A stretch of 64,000 nt of DNA from Okeanomitos corallinicola TIOX110 (GCF_038050375.1 NZ_CP150886.1:3327318-3391317); one strand, 5' to 3'; positions 49,339-57,838 are shown, counted from the first letter of the stretch. Numbers and translations are program-made. The notes: a model not told the origin generated them from the sequence alone.

Positions 49339-49429
49339 TGAAGGATTTAGCAATCTCATAAAAAATAGGTTGAGTAACGACAGTTTCACCCAAAAATAGA
49401 AAAACACCCATTTAAAAACTAAATATTCT

Positions 49430-49458
49430 CCTCTTCCTCTTTGCGCCTTTGCGTGAGA
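49430..49458 (-). repeat. Dispersed GCAGAG-type repeat (divergent copy)
   Basis: CCTCTTTGCGCCTTTGCGTGAG on the plus strand is a divergent inverse copy of the family. It lies between the CHASE2-kinase gene and tRNA-like element a. Confidence 0.4.
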
Positions 49459-49467
49459 TACAAAAAA

Positions 49468-49570
49468 GGCGGGTGTGGGATTCGAACCCACTAACCTCTT
49501 TCGAGATACCATCCGATAACCCTAAATTCATCGGCCTAAAAAGACAAGTTACGAATCAGGGAAACCCGCC
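49468..49570 (-). ncRNA. tRNA-like Y RNA candidate a (terminal)
   Basis: A 103-nt element on the minus strand. Acceptor 5' GGCGGGU pairs with ACCCGCC (7 bp); the T-arm GUGGG-UUCGAAU-CCCAC is perfect. There is no D-arm. In its middle is the shared core (49514-49548): GUCU-UUUU-AGGC, then CGAUGAAUUU and AGGGUUAUCG. AUUCG/CGGAU and AACUU/AGGGUU close it into a long arm. A CUCGAAAGAG hairpin sits before the T-arm. The acceptor stem runs into UUUUUU, so it can also terminate the rsr operon. It lies 57 bp after rsr. Confidence 0.65.
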
Positions 49571-49627
49571 AAGAAAGATCAAGAATAAAATTGTATTTAT
49601 CCTTCATCTGACAACTTACAGCAAAAC

Positions 49628-51229
49628 TTATAATTCACCAGTAGCTAACATCTGAATAATGCGAGGAATACTAGGATCAAAACCTGCAAAATCCCAAGAT
49701 AAAGGATCTTTTGGATCAACTAAAGAAATCCGGTAAGGTGTTAAGGTAACATAAACCGCCTTCACGTCAGGGTTGACTTTTTGCCGGTACTCCTTTAAAG
49801 CTTGACTAGGGTGTTTATTACCTGCCCAACTTTCTGAGTCTGTCCAAAAACAAACCACATCAGCTTTAAACTTATTCTGAATCATCCAGTCATAAGCCAC
49901 ACTGGCATCAGTTCCGCCAAAATTCTGATTACTAGCTTTACGAACCGCAGAACTAAAACTATCCTTGGCAGTAATTCCTAAATCTTTAAACTGAGTAGAA
50001 AAACCACGAATGGCATAATTTTTTTCAGCCTTAGCTGTCACTAACGCCATTGTTGTAGCAATTTCACAGCAACTCAAACCCATATCTGCAACCAAGCTAC
50101 CCATCGAACCAGAAATATCTACCGCGTGCATAAATACTTTATTAGTCGGTTCTACCACCTCAAAAGAAAGTTCCACGGCTTTTTCTAAAATGTCCACAAT
50201 GCGAGAAACAGGTTGCCAAGTCTTCTTACTGCGTCCTAAACTACCTCCAGATTGATAGGTTTTTAATGCTTTCAAAACATCAATAGGATGAATACGACCT
50301 TTTCGCAGATGTTCTTGGTTATTCAAAACTGCTTGTACACGTTCTAAATTTGCAGTTTCATCAGCACGTAATACATCCAATTGAGTCAAAGAACCTAAAT
50401 TCCGCAACATTGCACCGATAGGCATTTCTTGAAATAACAAATTCCAAGCTTGTGTGTCCATTTTGCCCACAGGTGCAGCCATTTCATGGGTTAACCTTCC
50501 TTGAGAAATAGCAGTATGGGTTTCGCTAGGGTTGCGCTTTAACCACTCATACCACCATATCTGCGCTAAGGCATCTGATGGTATTTCTACGGGTAACTCA
50601 TCCCAACCTTTTACCACCCAATTAAATAGTTGACGGTGATTTTCTGTAGGTGGGTTAACGTGAAACAACCGCAAAGCATCACGATTAGTAAAACCTTGAC
50701 GTTGTTGATATTTCAAAAGTTGATAAGCTAAACCTTTGACATCTTCCCTTGATAGCCAAGTTTTACCAGCTTCACGAATGACTTTACCAAAACCCCGCAA
50801 AGATTTAGTGTAATTCAACCATTCATAAAAATGGCTACCTGTTCTGACAACTTGGGGAAAAATTTCCAGAAATGCTTTTTTTGCCTCTGGAGTTTCCCCC
50901 ATTGAAAGTAATACTAAAGCCAGAATCGGCGCACTGTTATTAATGGCGCGGCCATTACTAGCATAAAGAATTTCTTCGGCTACCTTTTCAGGATTTTCTG
51001 CAACTGCTTGTTTAATAACATCAACAAAATCTTCTGTTAATTCTTGTTTGCCAGCATAGTATGTACTTTGTGCTGTACCAATTAATAAACAACGGCGCAG
51101 CATTTTCCAAATACCAGCATCAAACATATAGCCGCCACTACGACCTTTAATCATTTCCTTTTCCCGTCCCGGAATAGGTTGATTTTGAGGTGTGGCTGTT
51201 TTGTTTTTAGTAAAGAAATTATAATTCAT
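49628..51229 (-). CDS. rsr: TROVE-domain Ro60 orthologue (Rsr)
   Basis: A 533-residue orthologue of Ro60/Rsr, the ring-shaped HEAT-repeat protein that binds Y RNAs and damaged or misfolded RNA; in Deinococcus it works with PNPase. The TROVE domain covers about 20-340 (GRSGGYMFDAGIWKML, NRDALRLFHVNPP). The C-terminal von Willebrand A domain has the MIDAS motif DISGSMGS and FGGTDAS. I set the start at the ATG at 51229 (MNYNFFTKNKT) with GGGAG eight bases upstream; the frame runs 14 codons further up through a hairpin. It is surrounded by five tRNA-like elements on the same strand. Confidence 0.92.
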   Translation of the reverse strand: MNYNFFTKNKTATPQNQPIPGREKEMIKGRSGGYMFDAGIWKMLRRCLLIGTAQSTYYAGKQELTEDFVDVIKQAVAENPEKVAEEILYASNGRAINNSAPILALVLLSMGETPEAKKAFLEIFPQVVRTGSHFYEWLNYTKSLRGFGKVIREAGKTWLSREDVKGLAYQLLKYQQRQGFTNRDALRLFHVNPPTENHRQLFNWVVKGWDELPVEIPSDALAQIWWYEWLKRNPSETHTAISQGRLTHEMAAPVGKMDTQAWNLLFQEMPIGAMLRNLGSLTQLDVLRADETANLERVQAVLNNQEHLRKGRIHPIDVLKALKTYQSGGSLGRSKKTWQPVSRIVDILEKAVELSFEVVEPTNKVFMHAVDISGSMGSLVADMGLSCCEIATTMALVTAKAEKNYAIRGFSTQFKDLGITAKDSFSSAVRKASNQNFGGTDASVAYDWMIQNKFKADVVCFWTDSESWAGNKHPSQALKEYRQKVNPDVKAVYVTLTPYRISLVDPKDPLSWDFAGFDPSIPRIIQMLATGEL

Positions 51230-51237
51230 GGCTTCTT

Positions 51238-51255
51238 CTCCCGGCCTTTTCAGGC
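51238..51255 (-). promoter_or_regulatory. rsr leader hairpin copying the Y RNA core
   Basis: On the minus strand GCCUGAAAAGGC (51255-51244) folds into a hairpin followed directly by CGGGAG, which contains the rsr ribosome binding site. The hairpin sequence is identical to that of element d. Binding of Rsr here could block translation. This is inference. Confidence 0.5.
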
Positions 51256-51281
51256 AATTTTGAGATTCCACAAAGTGGAAG

Positions 51282-51400
51282 GTGGTGGAGCAGGATTTGA
51301 ACCTGCGAATATCTCGATAACCCTCAATTCGTCGGCCTTTGCAGGCAAGGTTGTGACTAAGGATATAAAATGAAATGCCTTACCACTTGGCTACCCACCA
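51282..51400 (-). ncRNA. tRNA-like Y RNA candidate b
   Basis: A 119-nt element, 52 bases before the rsr start. Acceptor UGGUGGG pairs with UCCACCA. D-arm GCC/GGC encloses AAGUGGUAA; T-arm is GCAGG-UUCAAAU-CCUGC. Where the anticodon arm would be, an extended arm is closed by AUAUC/GAUAU and AACCUU/AGGGUU, ending in the core (51315-51350) GCCU-GCAA-AGGC plus CGACGAAUUG and AGGGUUAUCG. No anticodon stem of 5 bp with a 7-base loop can be drawn. A tRNA finder might call it a split or intron-containing tRNA. Confidence 0.65.
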
Positions 51401-51466
51401 CATAAAAAAGTTAGAAGTTTAGAGTTGAGAAATTAGAACCAAAGTCTAAAATATCAAATTAATTGG

Positions 51467-51591
51467 GTGGCAGAGCGGGATTTGAACCCGCAACTTCCCG
51501 CGTGGAAGGCGATAACCCTCATTCGTCGGCCTTTGCAGACAAGGTATGAATAAGGATGTTTTAGGTGTTCTACCATTTGAACTACCTGCCA
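51467..51591 (-). ncRNA. tRNA-like Y RNA candidate c
   Basis: A 125-nt element. Acceptor UGGCAGG pairs with UCUGCCA; D-arm GUUC/GAAC with loop AAAUGGUA; T-arm GCGGG-UUCAAAU-CCCGC. The core (51510-51544) is GUCU-GCAA-AGGC, CGACGAAU and AGGGUUAUCG. A CUUCC/GGAAG hairpin lies between the core arm and the T-arm. The latter contains CUUCCAC, which could be mistaken for a glycine anticodon loop, but its 5' stem partner is missing. Confidence 0.65.
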
Positions 51592-51625
51592 CATGATGAA
51601 TTTTGGATTTTAGATTTAAGTTTGG

Positions 51626-51762
51626 CGCGGGAAGCAGGACTTGAACCTGCGACAGATGAATTAACGATAATCCTCAATTAGTCGGCCTTTTCAGGCAAGT
51701 TTGTCAACCAAGGAATATGGGTTTTACCCCTTTCACTGCTCTACCAACTGAGCTATTCCCGC
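51626..51762 (-). ncRNA. tRNA-like Y RNA candidate d
   Basis: A 137-nt element. Acceptor GCGGGAA pairs with UUCCCGC; D-arm GCUC-AGUUGGUA-GAGC and T-arm GCAGG-UUCAAGU-CCUGC are textbook. Then follow a GGG/CCC hairpin (GGGGUAAAACCC) and the core arm: UUGAC/GUUAA closes GCCU-GAAA-AGGC, CGACUAAUUG and AGGAUUAUCG (51665-51699). The tRNA part resembles a tRNA-Gly body with the anticodon arm replaced. Confidence 0.65.
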
Positions 51763-51795
51763 ACGTAAAAAGCCAAAATCTAAAATTGTTTTGGG

Positions 51796-51941
51796 TGTAG
51801 CGGAGCAGAAATTTAGTCTGCATCTCCAGGATTGGTTATTAAGGGGGTTTAAATCAATAAAGGTTCAAATTTTACGATAACCCTTAATATTTCGGCCTCA
51901 AAAGGCAAGATGGGCGCTCTAGCATTTGAGCTATCCGCTAC
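51796..51941 (-). ncRNA. tRNA-like Y RNA candidate e (first in operon)
   Basis: A 146-nt element, the first after the promoter. Acceptor GUAGCGG pairs with CCGCUAC; D-arm GCUC/GAGC has loop AAAUGCUA (GG changed to GC). T-arm stem GCAGA/UCUGC is intact but its loop CUAAAUU departs from UUCRANY, which a working tRNA would not tolerate well. The core (51875-51909) is GCCU-UUUG-AGGC, CGAAAUAUU and AGGGUUAUCG, and a long 3' insert of about 55 bases follows before the T-arm. Confidence 0.6.
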
Positions 51942-51982
51942 TGTTTATCGCTAACTCCTTTGGGAATGTCGCTTGTAGTATT

Positions 51983-52011
51983 ACTGTAGTATATGTATTT
52001 TCCTATGTCAA
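51983..52011 (-). promoter_or_regulatory. Promoter of the Y RNA-rsr operon
   Basis: On the minus strand, TTGACA (52011-52006), a 17-bp spacer and TACAGT (51988-51983) form a good sigma-70-type promoter about 40 bases upstream of element e. It reads toward rsr. Confidence 0.6.
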
Positions 52012-52118
52012 GTCCCCAGAGAGAAAATTTGGGTTTGATTGATAAAATAGATAAATATTGCTATTTTCCCTTAATGTATAAGCTTTTCCAGTGGTCTTGA
52101 CTTGATGGTTTGCCATCA

Positions 52119-52197
52119 TTTTGCCAAGATATACAAAAAAATGTCCAAATTTTTGCCAAGATAATAATATTATTTTGCAAAAATTCACTTGGCAAAA
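52119..52197 (+). promoter_or_regulatory. Operator-like repeats TTTTGCCAAG
   Basis: TTTTGCCAAGATA occurs at 52119-52131 and again at 52151-52163, 32 bp (about three helical turns) apart, and the inverse CTTGGCAAAA is at 52188-52197. They lie between the divergent Y RNA promoter and the HTH-protein start, so a regulator could bind here, possibly the HTH protein itself. Confidence 0.5.
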
Positions 52198-52203
52198 ATC
52201 AGC

Positions 52204-52932
52204 ATGAGTGAAAAAACCATAGAAAATTACGGGAAAAGTTTTCTCGTTCTCATTTTACCGATATCGTTTTTGATTGTTGTCGTGGTTAATACCTGGAGGT
52301 ATTTACTGATAGGGTTGTTGGTGCTAATGGTGATTAACCTTTGGCAGCAATACAGGTGGGAAAAGTGGTGTGAAGGTGTTAACCCACTTTTTTATCAGTT
52401 AATTCGGGAAAACCAAGGAAAGATTACACCTGTTGATTTAGCTATCAAAGGCAATTTTTCTGGGAAAGAGGCAAAACGCTATTTAGAAGGCAAGGCAAAG
52501 GAGTTTGGCGCTAGTGTCCTAGATGCTGACAATGAAAGCCCTTCCTATTACTTTATAACTGCCAGTATTCTTGGCGACATCCTTGATAGTAGTGAAGCAA
52601 CTGAAAAACTTCCGGTTCGTCCTGTAACAAAGGAGGCGCGATCGCTCTTAGCACCGCCTCCACAAGTTGCAGAACAAAAAGAGGAGGAAAAACAACCAGA
52701 ATCATTACCGGAAACTACTGAAGAAAAACCACAAAAACCTCTGGAAGAACAATTAGTTTTTGGTTCTTTGATCCAATCTGAGTTAGCCAAGCGCTTGGGT
52801 GTTTATTCCAGCACAATTTACAAACGGCGTAATGATCCAGATTTTCCTGAATGGACTCGTAGCCGTGATCCAGATGGAATTGCTTGGACTTTCTCCCGTA
52901 AGAATAGGGAGTTTTTCCCTGTGGAAGAATAG
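52204..52932 (+). CDS. Membrane-anchored HTH protein
   Basis: 242 residues from the ATG at 52204 (the frame has a TTG five codons up). Two hydrophobic segments near the start (about 14-52) are followed by a winged-helix-like region (ITPVDLAIKGNFSGKEAKRYLEG), a Pro/Glu-rich linker, and a C-terminal HTH segment (SELAKRLGVYSSTIYKRR). This may be a membrane-tethered transcription regulator. I do not recognise a named family. It is divergent from the Y RNA-rsr operon, and operator-like repeats lie in the shared region. Confidence 0.6.
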   Translation: MSEKTIENYGKSFLVLILPISFLIVVVVNTWRYLLIGLLVLMVINLWQQYRWEKWCEGVNPLFYQLIRENQGKITPVDLAIKGNFSGKEAKRYLEGKAKEFGASVLDADNESPSYYFITASILGDILDSSEATEKLPVRPVTKEARSLLAPPPQVAEQKEEEKQPESLPETTEEKPQKPLEEQLVFGSLIQSELAKRLGVYSSTIYKRRNDPDFPEWTRSRDPDGIAWTFSRKNREFFPVEE

Positions 52933-52968
52933 GTGACTGGGTGACTGGAAAGAATATTTACCTGTTAC

Positions 52969-54102
52969 CTATTTATTACCCATTCCCACTGCTTCACTGA
53001 TGGAATTTAAGCCGTTTTCTTCTAGTTTGGCTAACAAACCAGTAAGAATGCGGCGTACCATCATTGGACCTTCATAAATCCAACCTGTATAGGTTTGAAT
53101 GAGACTAGCACCTGCTGTAATTTTTTCCCAAGCATCCTCAGCGGTGAAAATTCCACCAACGCCAATGATGGGTATTTCTCCTTGGGTTTGTTGATAAATA
53201 AACCGGATCACTTCTGTAGAACGCTGTCTTAGTGGCGCTCCACTAATTCCTCCGGCTTCTTCTTGGGGTGTTTTTCCGGTTTTTTCTATGATTTGAGTTT
53301 TTAGTCCTTCGCGGCTAATGGTGGTATTGGTAGCGATTAAACCAGCTAGTTTGTAGGTTTTGGCTAAATTGATAATGTCGCTAATTGCTTGCCATTCTAA
53401 ATCTGGGGCAATTTTCACAAATAAGGGTTTTTTTGATGTGTTTTCCCTTTGTAATACTTCCAGAATTTGACTAAGCATGGTTGCATCTTGGAGCGATCGC
53501 AATCCTGGTGTATTCGGAGAAGAAACATTCACAACAAAATAATCACCTAAATCTTTCAGTAGGCGAAAGCTCTGTAAATAATCCTCTGCTGCCGCTTCCA
53601 GGGGTGTAATTTTAGACTTACCCAAATTTATGCCTATGGGTATAGAACTAGGTTTTTCTTGACTGAGGGATGTTAATTTTGTTGCCATGGCAGCTGCACC
53701 AGAATTGTTAAATCCCATCCGATTGAGAACAGCTTGATCTAAAGGTAAGCGAAATAACCTTGGGGATGGATTACCTGATTGGCTATAATAAGTAATAGTA
53801 CCCAATTCCGCAAAACCAAATCCAAAATTTGACCAAATAGAAGATCCTACTCCGTCTTTATCAAATCCAGCGGCTAAACCTACAGGGTTAGGAAAATTTA
53901 CACCAGACAAATTTTGTTCCAGGCGTGTATCATAGAGGCACAAAGACTTTTGCAGTTGGGAATCTAGCCATCTAGCAACCTGATGAGAACTAACATTTGA
54001 CAGTGAACTTAAAGTATTGATGGTCTGATTGTGTAACCACTCTGGATCGGTTTTCACCAGAGTAAATAAAAGAGGACGAACTACTGCTTTATAAATATCC
54101 AA
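52969..54102 (-). CDS. pyrD: Dihydroorotate dehydrogenase (quinone), class 2
   Basis: It oxidises dihydroorotate to orotate in pyrimidine synthesis and passes electrons to quinone. The 377-residue length and an N-terminal membrane-associating helix ([19 protein letters not shown]) mark class 2. FMN and substrate motifs are [11 protein letters not shown], the catalytic Ser in [14 protein letters not shown], and [15 protein letters not shown] near the end. It is convergent with the HTH gene and divergent from the GAF gene. Confidence 0.94.
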   Translation of the reverse strand: MDIYKAVVRPLLFTLVKTDPEWLHNQTINTLSSLSNVSSHQVARWLDSQLQKSLCLYDTRLEQNLSGVNFPNPVGLAAGFDKDGVGSSIWSNFGFGFAELGTITYYSQSGNPSPRLFRLPLDQAVLNRMGFNNSGAAAMATKLTSLSQEKPSSIPIGINLGKSKITPLEAAAEDYLQSFRLLKDLGDYFVVNVSSPNTPGLRSLQDATMLSQILEVLQRENTSKKPLFVKIAPDLEWQAISDIINLAKTYKLAGLIATNTTISREGLKTQIIEKTGKTPQEEAGGISGAPLRQRSTEVIRFIYQQTQGEIPIIGVGGIFTAEDAWEKITAGASLIQTYTGWIYEGPMMVRRILTGLLAKLEENGLNSISEAVGMGNK

Positions 54103-54204
54103 TGTAGGTTAACATCTACCAATTATTACAATAAATATCAGATACCAAATTCAGGACTGGTCTGAATTGTTTTCAGGGCATCCTTAATAATATTACTACA
54201 ACCT

Positions 54205-57153
54205 ATGTCCACGGATAATCAGATGGGGCAACCAATCAGGCCCAGAGCCTCCGAACAACAAATCCTATCCTTGGGGAAAATTCTTCAAAGTCTCAGAGAT
54301 GAAGAAGATTTAGACGCGCTCATAGAAACTACAGTTACTTACTTGAGAGAACAGTTTGACTATCAGTTTATCTGGATAGGTATTTATGATCATGTAAGTA
54401 AGAAAATACATGGAAAAGGTGGTATCACCCCTGATGGGGATATGAGTTTTTTACGAAGATCGGTAATAGTCAAGCAAGGCAGTTTAATTTGCCAAGTCAT
54501 CACAGAACTATGTCCTGTCGGTGTAGCTAATTTACGGAGAGAATTACGCGCACCGGAATGGCAGGAAATAGCAGTTAAATATAACATCCAGGGAACAATC
54601 TTTTTGCCAATTCGCTACAAAGATAATTGTTTGGGTGTCATCTTATTGGGTTCACTACGTTGGGGGTATTTATTAGCAGGAGAAGCCAGAGCCAAAATGC
54701 TAATTGTGGTTGGGGAATTGGGCTTAGTGCTTTATCAACACCAAAAACAACATAAATCCCTAGAAAATGCCAATAATTCCGCAACTGAATCATTATTGCA
54801 ACTTTTAGAAAATTTGCGCTCTCTTGACAGCATTGACAAAAAACTAGAAGCCGCAGTAAAGGCAACCGATCAATTTATCTCTCCCTCACGCACCAGCATT
54901 TATTGGTTTGAACGGGAAGGAAATTATTTCTGGTGTCGGATGAGTAGCCAGCTTGTAAATATAGGTCGTAACTGGGAAAGTAAAAAGGTTTCAGCAGGTA
55001 TTACGGCACAAGAATTAAGTGATGTTTATTATGCTTTAGCAGTGAATCAGCTTGTCTGGCTGAGTGAATCTGGAAGTTCCTTAAAAAGTCATATCCAAGA
55101 AAAACTATTAAATCGTTTAGAGGTGCGATCGCTCCTAGCGGCTCCAATTATCTGGCAAAAAGATTTATTAGGGTTTTTGGCAGTAGAAAGTAATGAACCA
55201 AGAGTTTGGGATCAAGTAGATAAAAATTTTGTTCAAGGTGCAGCAGGGTTAATTTCTCTTGTTGTTCCCATTGACAATGTAGAAATAACTCTCAGACAAA
55301 TACAGCAAAACCACCAACTGAATAATAAATTTGCCCAAGCTGTACATCAAGAACAAGATGTAGAGCAAATTTTACAAACTTGTGCCACAGAACTATTAGA
55401 AAAACTTTCTGGTACACGCTTATTATTGTTAGAGTACGACCATGGAAAAGATATTTACAGAGCTATTTTTCAAAGCGTATTAAATAACCGTAGACTTTGG
55501 AAATTTACGACTACAACACTTTCAGAAATGGATGCTTATTTGTTGCAGGATGCCAAAGAAGCTATAGAAATAGTTACATTAGAACATGATTTACGCTTAT
55601 ATAGTTGGCATCCTCAATTATTAGAACATGGCGTGCGATCGCTGCTCATTTGTAACTGTATTCAAGGTCATCAGCCAGAAGTTTTACTACTAATTACCCA
55701 TGACAGCAGTCGCTCTTGGACAACTCTACAAAAAGATTTATGTTGGGCTGTTAGTCAGTGTATGGGTGTGATTATTCGTAATCACCAATTAAATATTATC
55801 AGTCAACAACAACAAAAAATCGCTCAAATATTTAAGCAGTATCCAACTTCACTGATGACATCTGAACGTCACACCACAGAATCAACAGCTATTAAGCAAA
55901 TCTCAGAAGTTTTAGAATGTCCCTTAGCAGCTATCCTCACCTGGCATCCTGGAGACGAGCGAGCAGAAATTATTAGTGGTGTAACTGGTGCTGTAGCTGC
56001 TGATCATCATCACTTTGGCATTGTTGAAAATGTACCAATTCTGATTCAGCAAGATGTTCTGATTGAGTTAGCATTGGCACACAATAGTTACTTAATATTA
56101 AGTCACTATGAATTACCCATAGAAACAAAAGAATGGTTAACTATTCCCGTCAACGGTAGAGTTCTGGTGATGGCTTTGCGCGCTACAGAGGATTCCCAAC
56201 CTACAGGTGTAGTATTGCTGGCAGATTATATGGGACAAGATTGGTCAGAACTAAAGCTCAGTGTTGTAACCAGTCTCATCACTCAATTAGCTTGGTGGCA
56301 AAGTCAACACCAGGTTATTCAAAGACTCACAAATAAAGCAGAAACATTACAAGAACTCAATTGGTATAAACATCGTCGCTTACAGGAAATACACCGGATG
56401 TCAGCAACTGTCCTGACTCAAATTCGAGACTTGGGTATTCCCAGTAATGAACTAACACAAATGCGCTATAAATTGCTATTGCGGCAGTTAAATTATATTA
56501 CTAACTCGATGAAAGGAGTGATTAAACAGGAGCAATGGCAATTAAGCCTGAGTTGGGAAACTATGACTATTGCCAGTCTCTTAAAGCGATCTATTGAAAG
56601 AGTGGATAGTTTAGCCAAGCAGCAACAATTGTGGATAGGCGTTCATGGTTTGACTGAACCAATGGCAGAATTAGAAGTACCTCAACGTGCCTCTGCGGGA
56701 GAACTGATAACCGCAGCTACTTCATCTTCATTAGCTACATCTGGGGATATTATAAAAATTGAATTGGTCCTCCATGAACTATTAGTTACTGCCTGTCAAC
56801 GCTCTCCTATTGGTGATAGGGTTGATATTTGGTGTCGTCCTTTAGATAGTCGCTTACTGGAAATATCCATTACAGATCACGGCAATATTGATCCACAGCT
56901 ATTGGTAGAGCTTGAACAAAATATATCTGCCGATGTACTCACTTCTCAACATCTCAATCAGCCCCCAGGACTACATTTGTTGATTTGTCAAAAATTTATT
57001 AAACAGTTGGGAGGAGAATTGCAGATTTATAAACTACCAGATCATCGAACTGTTAGCCGTTTAACATTACCTTTAGCCCATCATAGTTTTACTAATTCGG
57101 AAAACAGTAATTTTGGTAATACTTTTGGTAGTACATCACCATTGAGTCAGTAG
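54205..57153 (+). CDS. Multi-GAF protein with degenerate histidine kinase end
   Basis: A 982-residue cytoplasmic protein. About four GAF-like domains are arranged in tandem (around 30-190, 215-370, 390-550, 560-720). After a helical region comes a HATPase-like segment (about 840-970): LHELLVTACQRSP, ISITDHGNIDP and PPGLHLLICQKFIKQLGGEL. The usual N-box Asn is replaced and the dimerisation His is not evident, so it may be a pseudokinase or pure sensor. No chromophore-binding Cys signature of cyanobacteriochromes is seen. Ligands are unknown. Confidence 0.75.
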   Translation: MSTDNQMGQPIRPRASEQQILSLGKILQSLRDEEDLDALIETTVTYLREQFDYQFIWIGIYDHVSKKIHGKGGITPDGDMSFLRRSVIVKQGSLICQVITELCPVGVANLRRELRAPEWQEIAVKYNIQGTIFLPIRYKDNCLGVILLGSLRWGYLLAGEARAKMLIVVGELGLVLYQHQKQHKSLENANNSATESLLQLLENLRSLDSIDKKLEAAVKATDQFISPSRTSIYWFEREGNYFWCRMSSQLVNIGRNWESKKVSAGITAQELSDVYYALAVNQLVWLSESGSSLKSHIQEKLLNRLEVRSLLAAPIIWQKDLLGFLAVESNEPRVWDQVDKNFVQGAAGLISLVVPIDNVEITLRQIQQNHQLNNKFAQAVHQEQDVEQILQTCATELLEKLSGTRLLLLEYDHGKDIYRAIFQSVLNNRRLWKFTTTTLSEMDAYLLQDAKEAIEIVTLEHDLRLYSWHPQLLEHGVRSLLICNCIQGHQPEVLLLITHDSSRSWTTLQKDLCWAVSQCMGVIIRNHQLNIISQQQQKIAQIFKQYPTSLMTSERHTTESTAIKQISEVLECPLAAILTWHPGDERAEIISGVTGAVAADHHHFGIVENVPILIQQDVLIELALAHNSYLILSHYELPIETKEWLTIPVNGRVLVMALRATEDSQPTGVVLLADYMGQDWSELKLSVVTSLITQLAWWQSQHQVIQRLTNKAETLQELNWYKHRRLQEIHRMSATVLTQIRDLGIPSNELTQMRYKLLLRQLNYITNSMKGVIKQEQWQLSLSWETMTIASLLKRSIERVDSLAKQQQLWIGVHGLTEPMAELEVPQRASAGELITAATSSSLATSGDIIKIELVLHELLVTACQRSPIGDRVDIWCRPLDSRLLEISITDHGNIDPQLLVELEQNISADVLTSQHLNQPPGLHLLICQKFIKQLGGELQIYKLPDHRTVSRLTLPLAHHSFTNSENSNFGNTFGSTSPLSQ

Positions 57154-57275
57154 AAAATTAGGTGACTGATGACTGGTGATTGGTGATTGGTGAAATAATT
57201 CATAAGTGGATTTGTGAAAGTTAACATGGAAACTTTTTATATATCCGATAATAATATCCAAAACATAAAATCTCT

Positions 57276-57434
57276 ATGGGGCGTAATCGTTCTAAATCTG
57301 ATCTACCTGAAAAAATTTGTCCAGTATGTCAACGTCCCTTTTCTTGGCGTAAAAAATGGCAAGATTGCTGGGATGAAGTTAAATACTGTTCAGAACGTTG
57401 CCGTCGTCGTCGTTCTGAGGCTCAAGCTGATTAA
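57276..57434 (+). CDS. DUF2256 domain protein
   Basis: A 52-residue protein, start ATG at 57276. It has four cysteines in a zinc-ribbon pattern (CPVC then YCSERC) in an Arg/Lys-rich context, with PFSWRKKWQDCWDEVKYC matching DUF2256 proteins of cyanobacteria and others. The function is unknown. A longer open frame (57214-57555) in another phase covers this gene but has no familiar sequence. Confidence 0.85.
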   Translation: MGRNRSKSDLPEKICPVCQRPFSWRKKWQDCWDEVKYCSERCRRRRSEAQAD

Positions 57435-57607
57435 TGAGAAAGTGTCAGACATCTTGGAAGCGATGGTTTTTTTTGAAAAAATAGCGGCGATTGGATCTAG
57501 GATCAAGTTAACCGAGCAAAAGAAAAAAATTTTGGCTATTTTGGTTAATGGGTAAATCACCTAAAATCTAATTTTCACAGCCGTCCTTAACAGAGTAGGT
57601 CAAAACC

Positions 57608-57838
57608 ATGGAACTGACAACACAAAACGTTGAAACTGTGCTAGATGAAATGCGCCCTTATTTGATGTCTGATGGGGGTAACGTGGAACTTGTAGAACTG
57701 GATGGACCGGTGGTAAAACTGCGTTTACAAGGTGCTTGTGGTTCTTGTCCCAGTTCACAAATGACTTTGAGAATGGGTATTGAACGCCGTCTACGGGAAA
57801 TGATCCCTGAAATCGCTGAAGTGGAACAAGTGGTTTAG
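57608..57838 (+). CDS. NifU-like C-terminal domain protein (Nfu)
   Basis: A stand-alone Nfu domain (76 residues) with the Fe-S ligand motif GACGSCPSS and the [13 protein letters not shown] segment. Nfu proteins carry and deliver Fe-S clusters; in cyanobacteria the short form is essential for iron-sulfur and photosystem I assembly. It lies 173 bp after the DUF2256 gene on the same strand. Confidence 0.94.
   Translation: MELTTQNVETVLDEMRPYLMSDGGNVELVELDGPVVKLRLQGACGSCPSSQMTLRMGIERRLREMIPEIAEVEQVV

Noticed and set aside
49468-49570. tmRNA or tmRNA half
   Set aside because: No tag-encoding frame, no pseudoknots and no alanine G-U pair in the acceptor stem (GGCGGGU).
51282-51941. Four ordinary tRNA genes with small introns
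   Set aside because: Acceptor, D- and T-arms look like tRNAs, but no 5-bp anticodon stem with a 7-base loop can be rebuilt by removing the common core, and no splice machinery for such inserts is known in bacteria. Group I introns in cyanobacterial tRNAs are much longer.
57214-57555. 113-codon gene
   Set aside because: It overlaps the well-supported DUF2256 gene in another phase and its translation matches nothing known.
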